This document shows positions 39,184-47,200 of a stretch of DNA of 64,000 nucleotides, one piece after another. Below the pieces are notes generated by a model. The model had not been told where the DNA came from. It saw only the letters and a program-made list of their open reading frames with translations, and searched no databases. Each line of letters begins with the position of its first letter. Positions within the stretch are counted from its first letter, which is position 1. Origin of the DNA: Streptococcus sanguinis (GTDB lineage: Bacteria > Bacillota > Bacilli > Lactobacillales > Streptococcaceae); assembly GCF_900635155.1 (NCBI RefSeq), contig NZ_LR134002.1:2161001-2225000 (forward strand). Reading direction: 5' to 3'. A program made the translations under genes and the position numbers.

Positions 39184-40686
39184 TTAATGCGCCAACATCT
39201 CTTGGGCAATTTCTTGACCTGTCAACTTACTTGGATAGTAGGTTGGCCAGTTTTCCAGCTCGTCAAAGAGTGCTTCCTGGCTTTCGCCGCCATAGAAGAT
39301 ATGGAAATGAGCTGCCTTAGTTGGTGCAATGTTGTGATCGCTAAACTGAACATACTTGTACTCCCCAGCATCCTCGTCTGTCGCTTCAAACATGAAGCGT
39401 ACCCCTCGATTTCCCTTAGAGTAAGTCAGAGTGTGCTTACCAACGTATTTATAAGTATATTTCTTAGATTTTCCATCTACCACAAATTCCATAGTCTTGT
39501 CTGTGATATTGATATTGGAAACATCCGTTTTGTAGCCCTTGTCATAGTAGTCCTTGTATTCAGCTGCCGTCATTTTCCCAGTCAGCTTAGCCTTGTAGTC
39601 AAAGACTTGGTCCAAGGTCCCGTCCTTCAGATAAGGGTAAACAGACTGCCACTCGCCAGCATAGTCAGACAAGGTCCGATCCTTGACAGCACTGTCTTCA
39701 AAGTAGCCGTTTTGGACTGTCTTATCGTCTTCTTCCTTCTCGGCTGCAATCTCTGCTCCCTCTTGGTCAGTTGTCTTCTTGAGAGCCTTTAGATTGGCCT
39801 GCATGATAGAAATATAGTCCGCTCCATCCTTGGTCTGCTCTTCGGTCAAGCTTTCCAACGGATTCAAGACATCAAGTTCTACCCCTGTTTCCTTAGCCAG
39901 AGTAGAAGCAAGAGCCTGAGAGGCATTCTCTTCAAAGTAGATATACTTGATTTTATTTTTCTTGATATACTCAGTCAATTCCGCCAAGCGCGAAGCGGAT
40001 GGCTCACTGTCTGGTGAAAGTCCAGAAATTGGCACCTGCTTCAAGCCATAGTCCAATGCCAGATACTTAAAGGCTGCGTGCTGAGTGACAAAGCTTTTTT
40101 GCTTGGCATTAGCCAAACCATCTTCATATTCCTTGTCCAAGGCTTCCAGCTTCTTGATATAAGCCGCTGCATTTTTCTCAAAAGCAGCTTTCTTATCAGG
40201 ATAAGACTTGCTCAGGCTATCACGGATGTGCTCCACCATTTTAATAGCCCGCTTCGGAGATAGCCAGACATGAGGATCATAGGCATGATGATGTCCCTCT
40301 TCCCCATGGTCGTGGTCTTCTTCCTCTTCACCACCAGGCAGCAAGAGCATGTCTCCTGTTGCTTTGATAACCGTTTCTTCCTTATTTTTCAAAGTTTTTA
40401 ACAGTTCAGGAACCCAAGTCTCCATATTTTCATTTTCATAGACAAAAGCATCTGCATCCTGAATCGTCGCAACTGCCTTAGCTGAAGGCTCATAATCATG
40501 CGGCTCTGTACCAGCCCCGATTAGAAGTTCAACATTGGCCTCATCTCCAGCCACCTGCTTAGTAAACTCATAAACCGGATAAAAAGTCGTGACAATATTG
40601 AGCTTTCCGTCTGCATTTTTTTGATTGGAACAAGCTACTAAGAAAATACTCAGTAAACCTGCTAATAGTAAGCTAATTTTTTTCAT
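39184..40686 (-). CDS. adcA: Zinc-binding lipoprotein AdcA (ZnuA-ZinT fusion)
   Basis: Extracellular zinc-capture protein of the AdcCB importer, 500 residues. Signal peptide with lipidated C19 (LVAC), a ZnuA-type cluster A-I domain with an acidic/His-rich loop (EEEEDHDHGEEGHHH, about residues 117-131) and zinc ligands around H139 and later, then a ZinT domain (from about 320; NGYFEDSAVKDRTLSDYAGEW to HFHIFYGG). The two-domain fusion is typical of streptococcal AdcA. Confidence 0.95.
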   Translation of the reverse strand: MKKISLLLAGLLSIFLVACSNQKNADGKLNIVTTFYPVYEFTKQVAGDEANVELLIGAGTEPHDYEPSAKAVATIQDADAFVYENENMETWVPELLKTLKNKEETVIKATGDMLLLPGGEEEEDHDHGEEGHHHAYDPHVWLSPKRAIKMVEHIRDSLSKSYPDKKAAFEKNAAAYIKKLEALDKEYEDGLANAKQKSFVTQHAAFKYLALDYGLKQVPISGLSPDSEPSASRLAELTEYIKKNKIKYIYFEENASQALASTLAKETGVELDVLNPLESLTEEQTKDGADYISIMQANLKALKKTTDQEGAEIAAEKEEDDKTVQNGYFEDSAVKDRTLSDYAGEWQSVYPYLKDGTLDQVFDYKAKLTGKMTAAEYKDYYDKGYKTDVSNINITDKTMEFVVDGKSKKYTYKYVGKHTLTYSKGNRGVRFMFEATDEDAGEYKYVQFSDHNIAPTKAAHFHIFYGGESQEALFDELENWPTYYPSKLTGQEIAQEMLAH

Positions 40687-40695
40687 TTTCTGCTC

Positions 40696-41502
40696 CTATT
40701 TCATAAATTTTTTGACCAGATTGACCAGCAAGAACAAGCTGACAAAGATAATCGTAATGCTAGCACTAGCTGGTGTCTCTGCATAGTAAGAAATATAAAG
40801 TCCGGCAATCATACCAAAGAAGCCGATGGCATTTGCCAGCAAAATAACTGACTTGAAATTTTTCCCAATCCGCAGGGCAATACTAGCCGGCAAAACCATG
40901 ATGGTCGAAACCAGCAAGGCTCCCGCAGCTGGAATCATGAGGGCAATCGCAACACCCGTCACGATATTAAAGAGAATAGACATGGTCCGCACAGGCAGCC
41001 CATCCACAAAGGCCGTATCCTCATCAAAGGTCAAGATATACATGGGGCGAATGAAGAGGAAGGTCAAGACAAGCACGACGGCCGCAATGACAAAGAGCGA
41101 AATCACCTGCTCCCTACTGATAGTCACAATGGAGCCAAACAGATACTGGTCCAGACTTATTGAGCTAGAACTCTTGCCCTTACTCATAACAATCAAGGAA
41201 ATAGCTAAGCCGGTTGACATGAGAATGGCTGTTCCGATTTCCATGAAATTCTTATAGATAGTTCGCAGATACTCTAAAAAGACTGCTGCGACAATGACGA
41301 CAAACACCGTTGTGAGGGTGGGCGATAGTCCAAGAACCAAACCAAAAGCTACACCTGCCAATGAAACGTGACTGAGCGTGTCACTCATGAGACTCTGCCT
41401 ACGTAAAATCAGGAAGGTCCCCAGAATCGGTGAGAAGAGACTCATGGCAATAACTGCCAAGAAGGCTCGCTGCATAAAATCATAGGAAAATAGATTAAGC
41501 AT
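40696..41502 (-). CDS. adcB: Zinc ABC transporter permease AdcB
   Basis: A 268-residue ABC-3-family permease (ZnuB type) with about eight membrane segments and the conserved [14 protein letters not shown] loop that contacts the ATPase. It overlaps adcC by 8 bases and precedes adcA by 9. Confidence 0.94.
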   Translation of the reverse strand: MLNLFSYDFMQRAFLAVIAMSLFSPILGTFLILRRQSLMSDTLSHVSLAGVAFGLVLGLSPTLTTVFVVIVAAVFLEYLRTIYKNFMEIGTAILMSTGLAISLIVMSKGKSSSSISLDQYLFGSIVTISREQVISLFVIAAVVLVLTFLFIRPMYILTFDEDTAFVDGLPVRTMSILFNIVTGVAIALMIPAAGALLVSTIMVLPASIALRIGKNFKSVILLANAIGFFGMIAGLYISYYAETPASASITIIFVSLFLLVNLVKKFMK

Positions 41503-42205
41503 GACTCACCTCCTGACTATTGTCGCTTTCATGCACATTGAAACAGCGCCAAGGCGAGTCCTGATTACGGACCAGATGAATGTTGCGGTCGGCATATTTA
41601 CGAACTTCTTCCGGATCGTGTGTAATCATCAAGACAGCTTTTCCATGCTGATGAGCACTATGGTGCATGAGCTTATAAAATTCATCCTTACTGCCTGTAT
41701 CCATACCTGTTGTCGGCTCATCTAGGACAAAAATATCCGGATCCGAAGCAAACATCCGAGCAATCACAGCCCTCTGCTTTTGCCCGCCAGAGAGAGAACC
41801 AATCCTCTTATCCCGATGTTCCCACATTCCAACCGACTCCAGACTTACCTTAATATGCTCCTCATCATGCTCATTCAAACGACGAAACCAACCCTTGCGC
41901 GGATAACGTCCCGACTTGACAAACTCATACACCGTACTAGGAAAACCTGCATTAAAACTAGCAATCTGCTGAGGTAGATAAGCAATCCGCAGTTTCTTGC
42001 CTAGCACATTAGTCTTGGAAATCTTCACTTCCCCATGCTTAGGCTGCAAAATACCCAAACTAGCCTTGATAAGCGTCGTCTTAGCAGCTCCATTTTCCCC
42101 TGTCAAAGTTACAAACTCACCGCTGTCTAGAAAATAATGAATATGCTCCAGCACCGGCTCCTTGTCATAGTAAAAGGAAAGATTATCTACTGTGATATAT
42201 CTCAT
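41495..42205 (-). CDS. adcC: Zinc ABC transporter ATPase AdcC
   Basis: A 236-residue ATPase with Walker [10 protein letters not shown] (Ala where most have Gly, as in other AdcC proteins), signature LSGGQKQR, Walker [13 protein letters not shown] and the H-loop ITHDPEEV. Overlaps adcR by 4 bases. Confidence 0.95.
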   Translation of the reverse strand: MRYITVDNLSFYYDKEPVLEHIHYFLDSGEFVTLTGENGAAKTTLIKASLGILQPKHGEVKISKTNVLGKKLRIAYLPQQIASFNAGFPSTVYEFVKSGRYPRKGWFRRLNEHDEEHIKVSLESVGMWEHRDKRIGSLSGGQKQRAVIARMFASDPDIFVLDEPTTGMDTGSKDEFYKLMHHSAHQHGKAVLMITHDPEEVRKYADRNIHLVRNQDSPWRCFNVHESDNSQEVSHA

Positions 42206-42645
42206 TTCCCAATCTCTCCCACTAAGGAATCCAAAAACTTAGCAATTGCAGCTTGTTCAGCATCAGAAAACTGCTCTGCTACTTTATGATAAGTTGCCAA
42301 AGTATGCGTGTGATGATGCTGATGTTCCTTTGCAATCGGCTGAGCTAACTCAGTCAAACGGTAAAAGGTAACCCGTGCATCTCTCTTATCTTTAAAAGCT
42401 TGCAGCATCTCTTGCCGAACCAAAGATTTCACAGCCTTGGTTACAGCAGCTTGACTCACATTCAGTTTTTTTGCCAAATCAGAATTTGTCAAAGATTCCT
42501 CAGACAAAAGCATCAAAATATGCTCCTGCGTATTGGTTAAAGGCACATCACTCGTGCAAGAACCAATCAGAATCTCATGCTGATTTTCTGCTTTCAAAAT
42601 AACTTCATTTAAAAATTGATCGATCTTCTCTGCTAAATGAGTCAT
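42202..42645 (-). CDS. adcR: Zinc-responsive MarR-family repressor AdcR
   Basis: A 147-residue winged-helix repressor that binds its operator when zinc-loaded. The HTH is [24 protein letters not shown]; His-rich residues near the middle ([15 protein letters not shown]) fit the zinc sites of AdcR. First gene of adcRCBA, with an AdcR box directly upstream. Confidence 0.95.
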   Translation of the reverse strand: MTHLAEKIDQFLNEVILKAENQHEILIGSCTSDVPLTNTQEHILMLLSEESLTNSDLAKKLNVSQAAVTKAVKSLVRQEMLQAFKDKRDARVTFYRLTELAQPIAKEHQHHHTHTLATYHKVAEQFSDAEQAAIAKFLDSLVGEIGK

Positions 42646-42660
42646 TTCCTCCTCCTTCTC

Positions 42661-42687
42661 TTAACCAGTTAAAGCTTTACTGGTTAA
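42661..42687. promoter_or_regulatory. AdcR operator(s) upstream of adcR
   Basis: TTAACCAGTTAA at 42661-42672 is a perfect match to the AdcR box TTAACYRGTTAA; a second, TTTACTGGTTAA at 42676-42687, differs at one position. They sit 16 bases ahead of the adcR start. Confidence 0.88.
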
Positions 42688-43240
42688 TTATACCACAAAA
42701 AAGAAAAGAGTCAAGAATTTTCAGTAAAGGTCAGATGCTTTTCACAAAAAATATTTAATCATACAATTAGATTCTTAAGACCTAAATAAAAACACAATCA
42801 GAGAATAAAAAGGAACAAACCAAGTTGAGACTTTTTAGCATTCCAGATTTTATAAGACATTTAATAGTAAAAGTCTTCAATATCCATCACACTAATTGAG
42901 TATAAATTTACAAACAAAATCAAAATTCAATCTTCCGCTTTAGCTTGCAAGTAAATACTAGAAAAAAAACAAAAAACGAAGCTAAAAAGCTTCGCTAAAC
43001 TTAAGCTATACCGGCGGCCGGTAAATAAATGGAGAAAATCAAGTAAATAAGCAAATAAACCAGCGATATGTTAAGGCTTTGTCAATTAATTTAGAGGAGA
43101 TAAATTATGAAAGTTGACCAAATGGGTGACCAAAAATAAAAATAAGATAAAGTGTACGAGTGAGTTTTTGTTCATATATTTTATCTTATTTTTATATGAT
43201 GTGTGGTATAATATTTGTATTCAATATTGGAGATAGGGCT
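42688..43240. other. Junction region between the adc operon and the ICE cargo
   Basis: About 550 bases without a clear gene. Contents: AT-rich sequence; a hairpin GAAGCT/AGCTTC (42979-42994) resembling a weak terminator; a GC-rich spot CCGGCGGCCGG; and, at 43108-43140, a 10-codon frame MKVDQMGDQK behind AGAGGAG that contains two direct TGACCAAA repeats (43115-43122, 43127-43134). The chromosome-ICE border probably lies here, but without the right end the attachment site cannot be fixed. Confidence 0.4.
43207..43212 (+). promoter_or_regulatory. Extended -10 promoter of the first cargo lipoprotein
   Basis: TGGTATAAT gives an extended -10; the surrounding TTTTTATATG...TATAATATTT is also found before the paralogous lipoprotein near 45475. 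Confidence 0.55.
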
Positions 43241-43597
43241 ATGAAAAAAATAATTGCAGCGATTGTTTTTGTAATTTCAGTTTTTGCATTGGTTGCTTGT
43301 AGCAACCAGCAGAGTTTGGATGGGAAGTATTATAATCAATATGATTATCTAGTACTTGAAATAAAAGGAAATCAAGGAACATATCATGAAAATCATGATC
43401 ATACTATAACTAGTATAGATTTCCAGAAAAAAACGTTTACTTTTTCAGCTTCTGGAAGGGAGTATGTTGCGACTTATGATGTTAAAAAAGATGGGACATT
43501 AACGTTTGATACTGGAAACTTTCTTATAGGAAGTAATAAACAGGTTGTTTATAGAAAAGATAGTGAAAGTTATAAGAAAAATATAAAAAATGACTAA
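43241..43597 (+). CDS. Small cargo lipoprotein (paralogue 1)
   Basis: A 118-residue lipoprotein: signal MKKIIAAIVFVISVFALVAC with the lipidated Cys in LVACSNQQSLDGKYY, then a compact, polar, beta-rich domain. The start follows GGAGATAGGG. Its N-terminal half is almost the same as the lipoprotein at 45513-45869, including promoter, so the pair arose by duplication. Small lipoproteins on streptococcal mobile elements are sometimes superinfection-exclusion factors, but no such function is shown here. Confidence 0.75.
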   Translation: MKKIIAAIVFVISVFALVACSNQQSLDGKYYNQYDYLVLEIKGNQGTYHENHDHTITSIDFQKKTFTFSASGREYVATYDVKKDGTLTFDTGNFLIGSNKQVVYRKDSESYKKNIKND

Positions 43598-43616
43598 AAA
43601 ATCTTAGTCATTTTTT
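43585..43616. terminator. Intrinsic terminator overlapping the lipoprotein stop
   Basis: Stem AAAAAATGACTAA/TTAGTCATTTTTT; the left arm includes the last codons. A/T-symmetric, so it may stop both strands. Confidence 0.8.
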
Positions 43617-43775
43617 AGTTATTAAAAGGATCCCCCTCATCTGAGCTTTTAGGATACTTTTGAATAACAAACAAGTAATAAAGAATGTCATTTTAACATA
43701 ATTTAGTTGAACTATTTTTAGTTCACTCTAAAGCTCCATATATATGATTATGAAAATCACTGTAGATTTATTTTT

Positions 43776-44825
43776 TTAATCCAATCTAATTAGTAAAAAT
43801 TTTTTCCAATCTTTTGGACAACCAATTTTAGTTTCCTCTATGATATTACTTTTCGTAAACTTTTCTTCAATATCCTCAATAAATGTATTCCACTCGTCAT
43901 GAACGTTTGAATTGTGGCAAATAAGAATTTGTTTTATTGCCAACATATATGCAAATAAATCTTTATTATGAGTTTTTTTCTTCCCACACTTGCGTAATTC
44001 CCGAAAAGTTGGCTCATAAAATTTTGGGACATTCGCATTAAAATTAGCTGCATAAAGTCGGCCATAATGTGCACTAACATTTCGAATAAAACATGTAGCC
44101 GAAATCCAACTTCTACTAGCTGATATAATATGATCTTTCATTGAAGTTTCATAATAATTATTATTAAAAAATAACTCTTCAATCCATAAATTATAAAACT
44201 TTTCGTTTAATTGCTCAATCAATTTAGTTGTTTCTCCAAAAGTAAGTTCTGGCACGATAACCCAAAAAGGAAATTTGCAATTTTTATTTTCGACATGGTG
44301 TTTTATTGGAAGAGATTTTTTTCTTAAATGATACAAGCTCATCCCTATTCTTTCAATAACGCCCTTAAAATATTCTTCGTTTTTATAAATTGATTTATCT
44401 AAGTAGCACTCTCCAGCTTGTAAACTACCTCTATAATTACTACATAAGGTATGAACAATAGATGATTTGATTAATAATTCTATTTTACCAGTAAATTTCA
44501 TCAAGTTTTCTCTCAAGAAAGAATTGAATTCATATAGTTCGATACAGTCTTGAAAAGTAAAATCTTGATTATTTAAATTTGGCAAGTGCTTCTTATATAT
44601 AGAGAAATCATAGTAATTTGTCTGAAAAAGAAACTGTTTAGCAAATTTTTCTTGTTCTTCTGTAATAGTTACTTTAATGCTATTTTCATTTTCTGGATTA
44701 GAGAGCTTTTCTTTCAGTTCATCAAATTCAAGAAACGCCTTCATTGACTTGTCACTATCAGGAGATAACTTATAATATTTAAAAGTTTCTTGTTTTTCTC
44801 CAATTTTAGTTTCTTCAAAGCTCAT
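43776..44825 (-). CDS. abiF: AbiF/AbiD-type abortive infection protein (Abi_2 family, HEPN)
   Basis: A 349-residue cytosolic protein of the Abi_2 family, which aborts phage infection. Diagnostic points are the central FWVIVPELTFGETTKLIEQL (187-206) and the C-terminal HEPN ribonuclease motif R248-N-V-S-A-H253 (RxxxxH). It is single-gene, on the opposite strand to the flanking cargo lipoproteins, and is preceded by a short structured RNA with its own promoter (see 44838-44912). Low GC and many AT-rich codons set it apart from the chromosome. Whether RNA cleavage occurs here is inferred from the family. Confidence 0.85.
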   Translation of the reverse strand: MSFEETKIGEKQETFKYYKLSPDSDKSMKAFLEFDELKEKLSNPENENSIKVTITEEQEKFAKQFLFQTNYYDFSIYKKHLPNLNNQDFTFQDCIELYEFNSFLRENLMKFTGKIELLIKSSIVHTLCSNYRGSLQAGECYLDKSIYKNEEYFKGVIERIGMSLYHLRKKSLPIKHHVENKNCKFPFWVIVPELTFGETTKLIEQLNEKFYNLWIEELFFNNNYYETSMKDHIISASRSWISATCFIRNVSAHYGRLYAANFNANVPKFYEPTFRELRKCGKKKTHNKDLFAYMLAIKQILICHNSNVHDEWNTFIEDIEEKFTKSNIIEETKIGCPKDWKKFLLIRLD

Positions 44826-44837
44826 AAATTATACCTC

Positions 44838-44912
44838 AAAAAAAAAAGCCTCTCGAACTTTCTAATTAAAATTCTGTGAAAATTAATTAGAGGGAGCTCT
44901 TCGAGTTCTTGT
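44838..44912 (-). ncRNA. abiF-type structured RNA upstream of abiF
   Basis: About 75 bases on the minus strand, between a strong promoter and the abiF start. The transcript would contain an outer pairing CUCGAA/UUCGAG, an inner 8-bp stem CUAAUUAA/UUAAUUAG capped by a 13-base loop, an unpaired AGAGCUCCCU stretch, and a run of ten U ending 12 bases before the abiF ATG. A conserved 'abiF RNA motif' ahead of abiF genes is described; the arrangement agrees, though I could not test the match. The U run implies termination, so abiF would be made by read-through. Confidence 0.6.
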
Positions 44913-44918
44913 GAGATT

Positions 44919-44947
44919 ATTATAGCTTATTCTTTATTATTTGTAAA
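44919..44947 (-). promoter_or_regulatory. Promoter of the abiF RNA
   Basis: Minus strand TTTACA (44942-44947), exactly 17 bases, TATAAT (44919-44924). Predicted start near 44912. Confidence 0.75.
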
Positions 44948-44962
44948 CCCTGCTTCTGAACA

Positions 44963-45004
44963 CTATATATAGTATACAAAAAATATAAACCTATATATAG
45001 TATA
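44963..45004. repeat. Direct repeat of a palindromic TA-rich 14-mer
   Basis: CTATATATAGTATA occurs at 44963-44976 and 44991-45004, start to start 28 bases; each contains the perfect palindrome CTATATATAG. They lie just upstream of the abiF RNA promoter and could be operators. Confidence 0.5.
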
Positions 45005-45277
45005 GTTCCTTTCATCGAAAGTACAACATATAGAATTTCGAAAAGAGTCGCATCTACATTTTGTGTTTTTTGTTTTTAAAAATTTTTTAAAAATCTTTAA
45101 ATTTTTTAGGTTGAAACATATTCTCACCGAAAGTTAATGATATAATTGACTTTATTATAAAAAATGAAATTATTGTTTATAGTATAAAGCAGAAGTTTAT
45201 CATAGTCATTTGAGGGTAAAAAGAGTGCATTTTAGGGAAAAAATTTTTTTATTAACAAAATATGCTACAATTAATTT

Positions 45278-45445
45278 ATGGATAAATTTCAACATAATTT
45301 TACAAAAGAAGAAATGCTCTGGAGCGTTAAAGATGTTTCCCAACATTTTAGATGGGATAAAACTAATAAAGAACTGAAATGGCAGATCTGGCGGATGCGT
45401 TCTCGATTAAATATGCTAGAAGAAATTTTGGAAAGAGAAGAATAA
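45278..45445 (+). CDS. Small hypothetical protein, 55 residues
   Basis: A frame starting MDKFQHNFTKEEMLWSVKDV and ending EEILEREE, rich in charged and aromatic residues, predicted helical and cytosolic; the middle QIWRMRSRLNMLEEIL looks like a short coiled helix. There is no Shine-Dalgarno; a TACAAT -10-like element ends 6 bases before the ATG, so translation could be leaderless. Located between abiF's promoter region and the second cargo lipoprotein. No family recognised. Confidence 0.5.
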   Translation: MDKFQHNFTKEEMLWSVKDVSQHFRWDKTNKELKWQIWRMRSRLNMLEEILEREE

Positions 45446-45512
45446 AGTTTAAATGTCTTTTTTATATGTTTTATAGTATAATATTTATAGATAGTTTTTG
45501 GAGGTGGGAAAG

Positions 45513-45869
45513 ATGAAGAAAATTTTTTCGACAATCTTCTTTGTGGTAGCTGCTTTTGTTTTGGTTGCTTGTAGCAACCAACAGAGTTTGGATGGTGAAT
45601 ATTACAAAATATATAATGGTAAAGAAAGTTCTTTGGTTTTCAAATTAGAGGGAGATAATAGTTATTATTATCCAGATGGTGTTAAAAATTCGGCTACTGT
45701 TGATGAAAAAAATCATAAAATCAACTATACTGATAAAGGTGTAAATTTTAGTTTAGATTATGATTACAATCCTTCTGGCGAACTAACTTATTCAGGACCT
45801 TTTGGAAAAGACCAAGTATACAAAAAGGGCAGTGAAGCATATAAAAAAGCATTAGAAAAAAAGGATTGA
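45513..45869 (+). CDS. Small cargo lipoprotein (paralogue 2)
   Basis: A 118-residue lipoprotein, MKKIFSTIFFVVAAFVLVAC then SNQQSLDGEYYKIYNG, with the lipidated Cys in LVAC. The start follows GGAGGTGGG; five codons of upstream frame are ignored. Strongly similar to the lipoprotein at 43241-43597 in signal peptide, the NQQSLDG stretch and the C-terminal pattern (YKKGSEAYKKAL against YRKDSESYKKNI), but the central domains have diverged. It converges on immA. Confidence 0.75.
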   Translation: MKKIFSTIFFVVAAFVLVACSNQQSLDGEYYKIYNGKESSLVFKLEGDNSYYYPDGVKNSATVDEKNHKINYTDKGVNFSLDYDYNPSGELTYSGPFGKDQVYKKGSEAYKKALEKKD

Positions 45870-45888
45870 TTCATTATCAATCCTTTTT
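45858..45888. terminator. Bidirectional terminator between lipoprotein 2 and immA
   Basis: Perfect stem AAAAAGGATTGAT/ATCAATCCTTTTT with a 5-base loop; overlaps the 3' ends of both convergent genes. Confidence 0.85.
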
Positions 45889-46755
45889 ATTTTGTAGGTC
45901 ATAGAAGGCAAATTTAACTTTTCTACTAACTTCCATATCCGTTAGTTGCTTGCTGTCCCAAGCATACCATAGTGTAAGTCCTTTATCGTACTTAGACCAG
46001 GTTTTGATATGTGGAAGGGCGCTTTTTATTTTTTGGCAAAACGATTGATTTTGAAGTTCTGGAAACTCAATATGAGTAATAAAATTATTCTTCTCTAGCA
46101 GTAGTTTTAGTTTATCACTAGCTTTAATTTTAATCATTTCATAGTTGCTGATGATATTGTCTTTAATAATCTCCAAGTAAGAAATTAATTTTCTTCCAGC
46201 AGATGTACCTGCCCTAAAGCTAGTCACAATTCCTTGTGCTTTGGGGTAGCTCATATCTGTATAGTGTTGAAATAGTTGAGTCAGACGAACTTCCAAAGCT
46301 TTATTAGAGACTGCTAAATCTTGCATAACTCCTTGATAAGTTTTTTGTTGATAGAAAATCTTAGTTAAGAGCACTATATCTGGCATTAAAATAATAGAAG
46401 CAAAATAATCTGCTTCTAATTCTTGGGCGGTTTTATTTCTTAGACTTTCTGTAAAGAGGCTACCTTTATGATTTAAAAGTAAGTGTCCTAATTCATGACA
46501 TTTTGTGAAATTTTGCCTTTCTTGGATACAATCTTTTTCGTAAGATATAGAGACTCCAAGAGGATCAATCATTGTGATGCCTGATATTAAATCATTTTCA
46601 AAATGATGTTCAAAAACCTTGATGTGATACTGTTCTTTTTTTGCTTGAAAATAACTTTCAAAAGAATAGTTTATTAGGGAAATGTCGTGAAGTTTAATAA
46701 ACTGGTAAATTTCAGTACGAGCTATAGCGGCAATTTTTTGGTAAATAGGATTCAT
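45877..46755 (-). CDS. immA: ImmA/IrrE-type metalloprotease (ICE anti-repressor)
   Basis: A 292-residue protein with the zinc-protease motif H87-E-L-G-H91 in KCHELGHLLLNH and the downstream acidic ligand region QELEADYFASIILMP (E114/D116). In ICEBs1 and related elements ImmA cleaves the repressor ImmR on DNA damage or quorum signals, switching on excision and transfer. Its ATG is one base after the repressor gene's stop, the same two-gene layout. The C-terminal 130 residues are not recognised. Confidence 0.85.
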   Translation of the reverse strand: MNPIYQKIAAIARTEIYQFIKLHDISLINYSFESYFQAKKEQYHIKVFEHHFENDLISGITMIDPLGVSISYEKDCIQERQNFTKCHELGHLLLNHKGSLFTESLRNKTAQELEADYFASIILMPDIVLLTKIFYQQKTYQGVMQDLAVSNKALEVRLTQLFQHYTDMSYPKAQGIVTSFRAGTSAGRKLISYLEIIKDNIISNYEMIKIKASDKLKLLLEKNNFITHIEFPELQNQSFCQKIKSALPHIKTWSKYDKGLTLWYAWDSKQLTDMEVSRKVKFAFYDLQNKKD

Positions 46756-47103
46756 TTAGTCTTGTTCTTCTTCAAAAGCTTTTCTTCTCATTTCAATAAA
46801 ATTGTCAATGTCAATTTTAAATTGCTCTTGCTGCTCTTTTGTTAGGTTGAAATCATCTACTGTTTTTCTAAAAAGCACTTGTGCTGTTTCTAAAACAGGT
46901 TTCTTTTCATCAGCATTACCCAAGAGATAGTCTACAGAGACATCAAAAAGTTCAGCTATTTTAGTTAGCTTGTCTTGGGTTGGCTTTTTGTCACCTTTTT
47001 CCCATTTTTGATATGCTTGTTGGGAAACTCCTATTTGAGCAGCTATTTCTTTTTGTGTCAATTTAGCTTGCTTTCTTTGTTCTTTTAACCGCTCTGAAAA
47101 CAT
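46756..47103 (-). CDS. immR: ImmR-type XRE-family repressor of the ICE
   Basis: A 115-residue repressor with an N-terminal Cro/CI helix-turn-helix (LKEQRKQAKLTQKEIAAQIGVSQQAYQKWEKG, about 5-36) and a helical C-terminal part with a charged tail. Lies directly upstream of immA in one transcript and divergent from the transfer region. Palindromes that would suit this repressor lie at 47157-47173 and 47184-47200, over the divergent promoter. Confidence 0.85.
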   Translation of the reverse strand: MFSERLKEQRKQAKLTQKEIAAQIGVSQQAYQKWEKGDKKPTQDKLTKIAELFDVSVDYLLGNADEKKPVLETAQVLFRKTVDDFNLTKEQQEQFKIDIDNFIEMRRKAFEEEQD

Positions 47104-47148
47104 AGTTTTATCCTTCTTAAAAAAATTTAATTTTTTTTCAAAAAAACC

Positions 47149-47177
47149 TTGACAAATACAACCATAGGATGTATAAT
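47149..47177 (+). promoter_or_regulatory. Strong rightward promoter of the ICE (Pxis-like)
   Basis: Near-consensus: TTGACA (47149-47154), 17-base spacer, TATAAT (47172-47177). It drives the region of the putative large RNA and probably the transfer genes, as Pxis does in ICEBs1. Confidence 0.85.
47157..47173. promoter_or_regulatory. ImmR operator-like site O1 in the promoter spacer
   Basis: TACAACCATAGGATGTA, a palindrome with 12 of 16 paired positions symmetric, lying between -35 and -10; it shares ACAACC(N)TAGG with the perfect site downstream. Confidence 0.6.
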
Positions 47178-47183
47178 GTATTT

Positions 47184-47200
47184 AACAACCTAAGGTTGTT
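47184..47200. promoter_or_regulatory. ImmR operator-like site O2 at the transcription start
   Basis: AACAACCTAAGGTTGTT is a perfect 8-bp-arm palindrome around a central A, beginning at the predicted transcription start; 27 bases centre to centre from O1. Occupancy would block the rightward promoter. Confidence 0.75.

Noticed and set aside
39184-40686. Fusion of two genes by sequencing error in adcA
   Set aside because: A ZnuA-ZinT fusion is the normal form of AdcA in streptococci.
41495-42205. Defective Walker A in AdcC (GENGAAKTT)
   Set aside because: Ala at this position is usual in AdcC proteins and Lys-Thr are intact.
42979-42994. Hairpin GAAGCT/AGCTTC as terminator of a lost gene or attachment site
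   Set aside because: Short stem, weak T run and no matching repeat inside the window; mentioned only within the junction region.
43708-43725. Hairpin TGAACTA/TAGTTCA downstream of abiF as terminator
   Set aside because: Stem is perfect but AT-rich and no T run follows on the minus strand; function unclear.
45289-45534. 81-codon minus-strand frame opposite the 55-residue gene
   Set aside because: Ser/Lys-rich, no ribosome site, and it covers the promoter of the second lipoprotein; a shadow frame.
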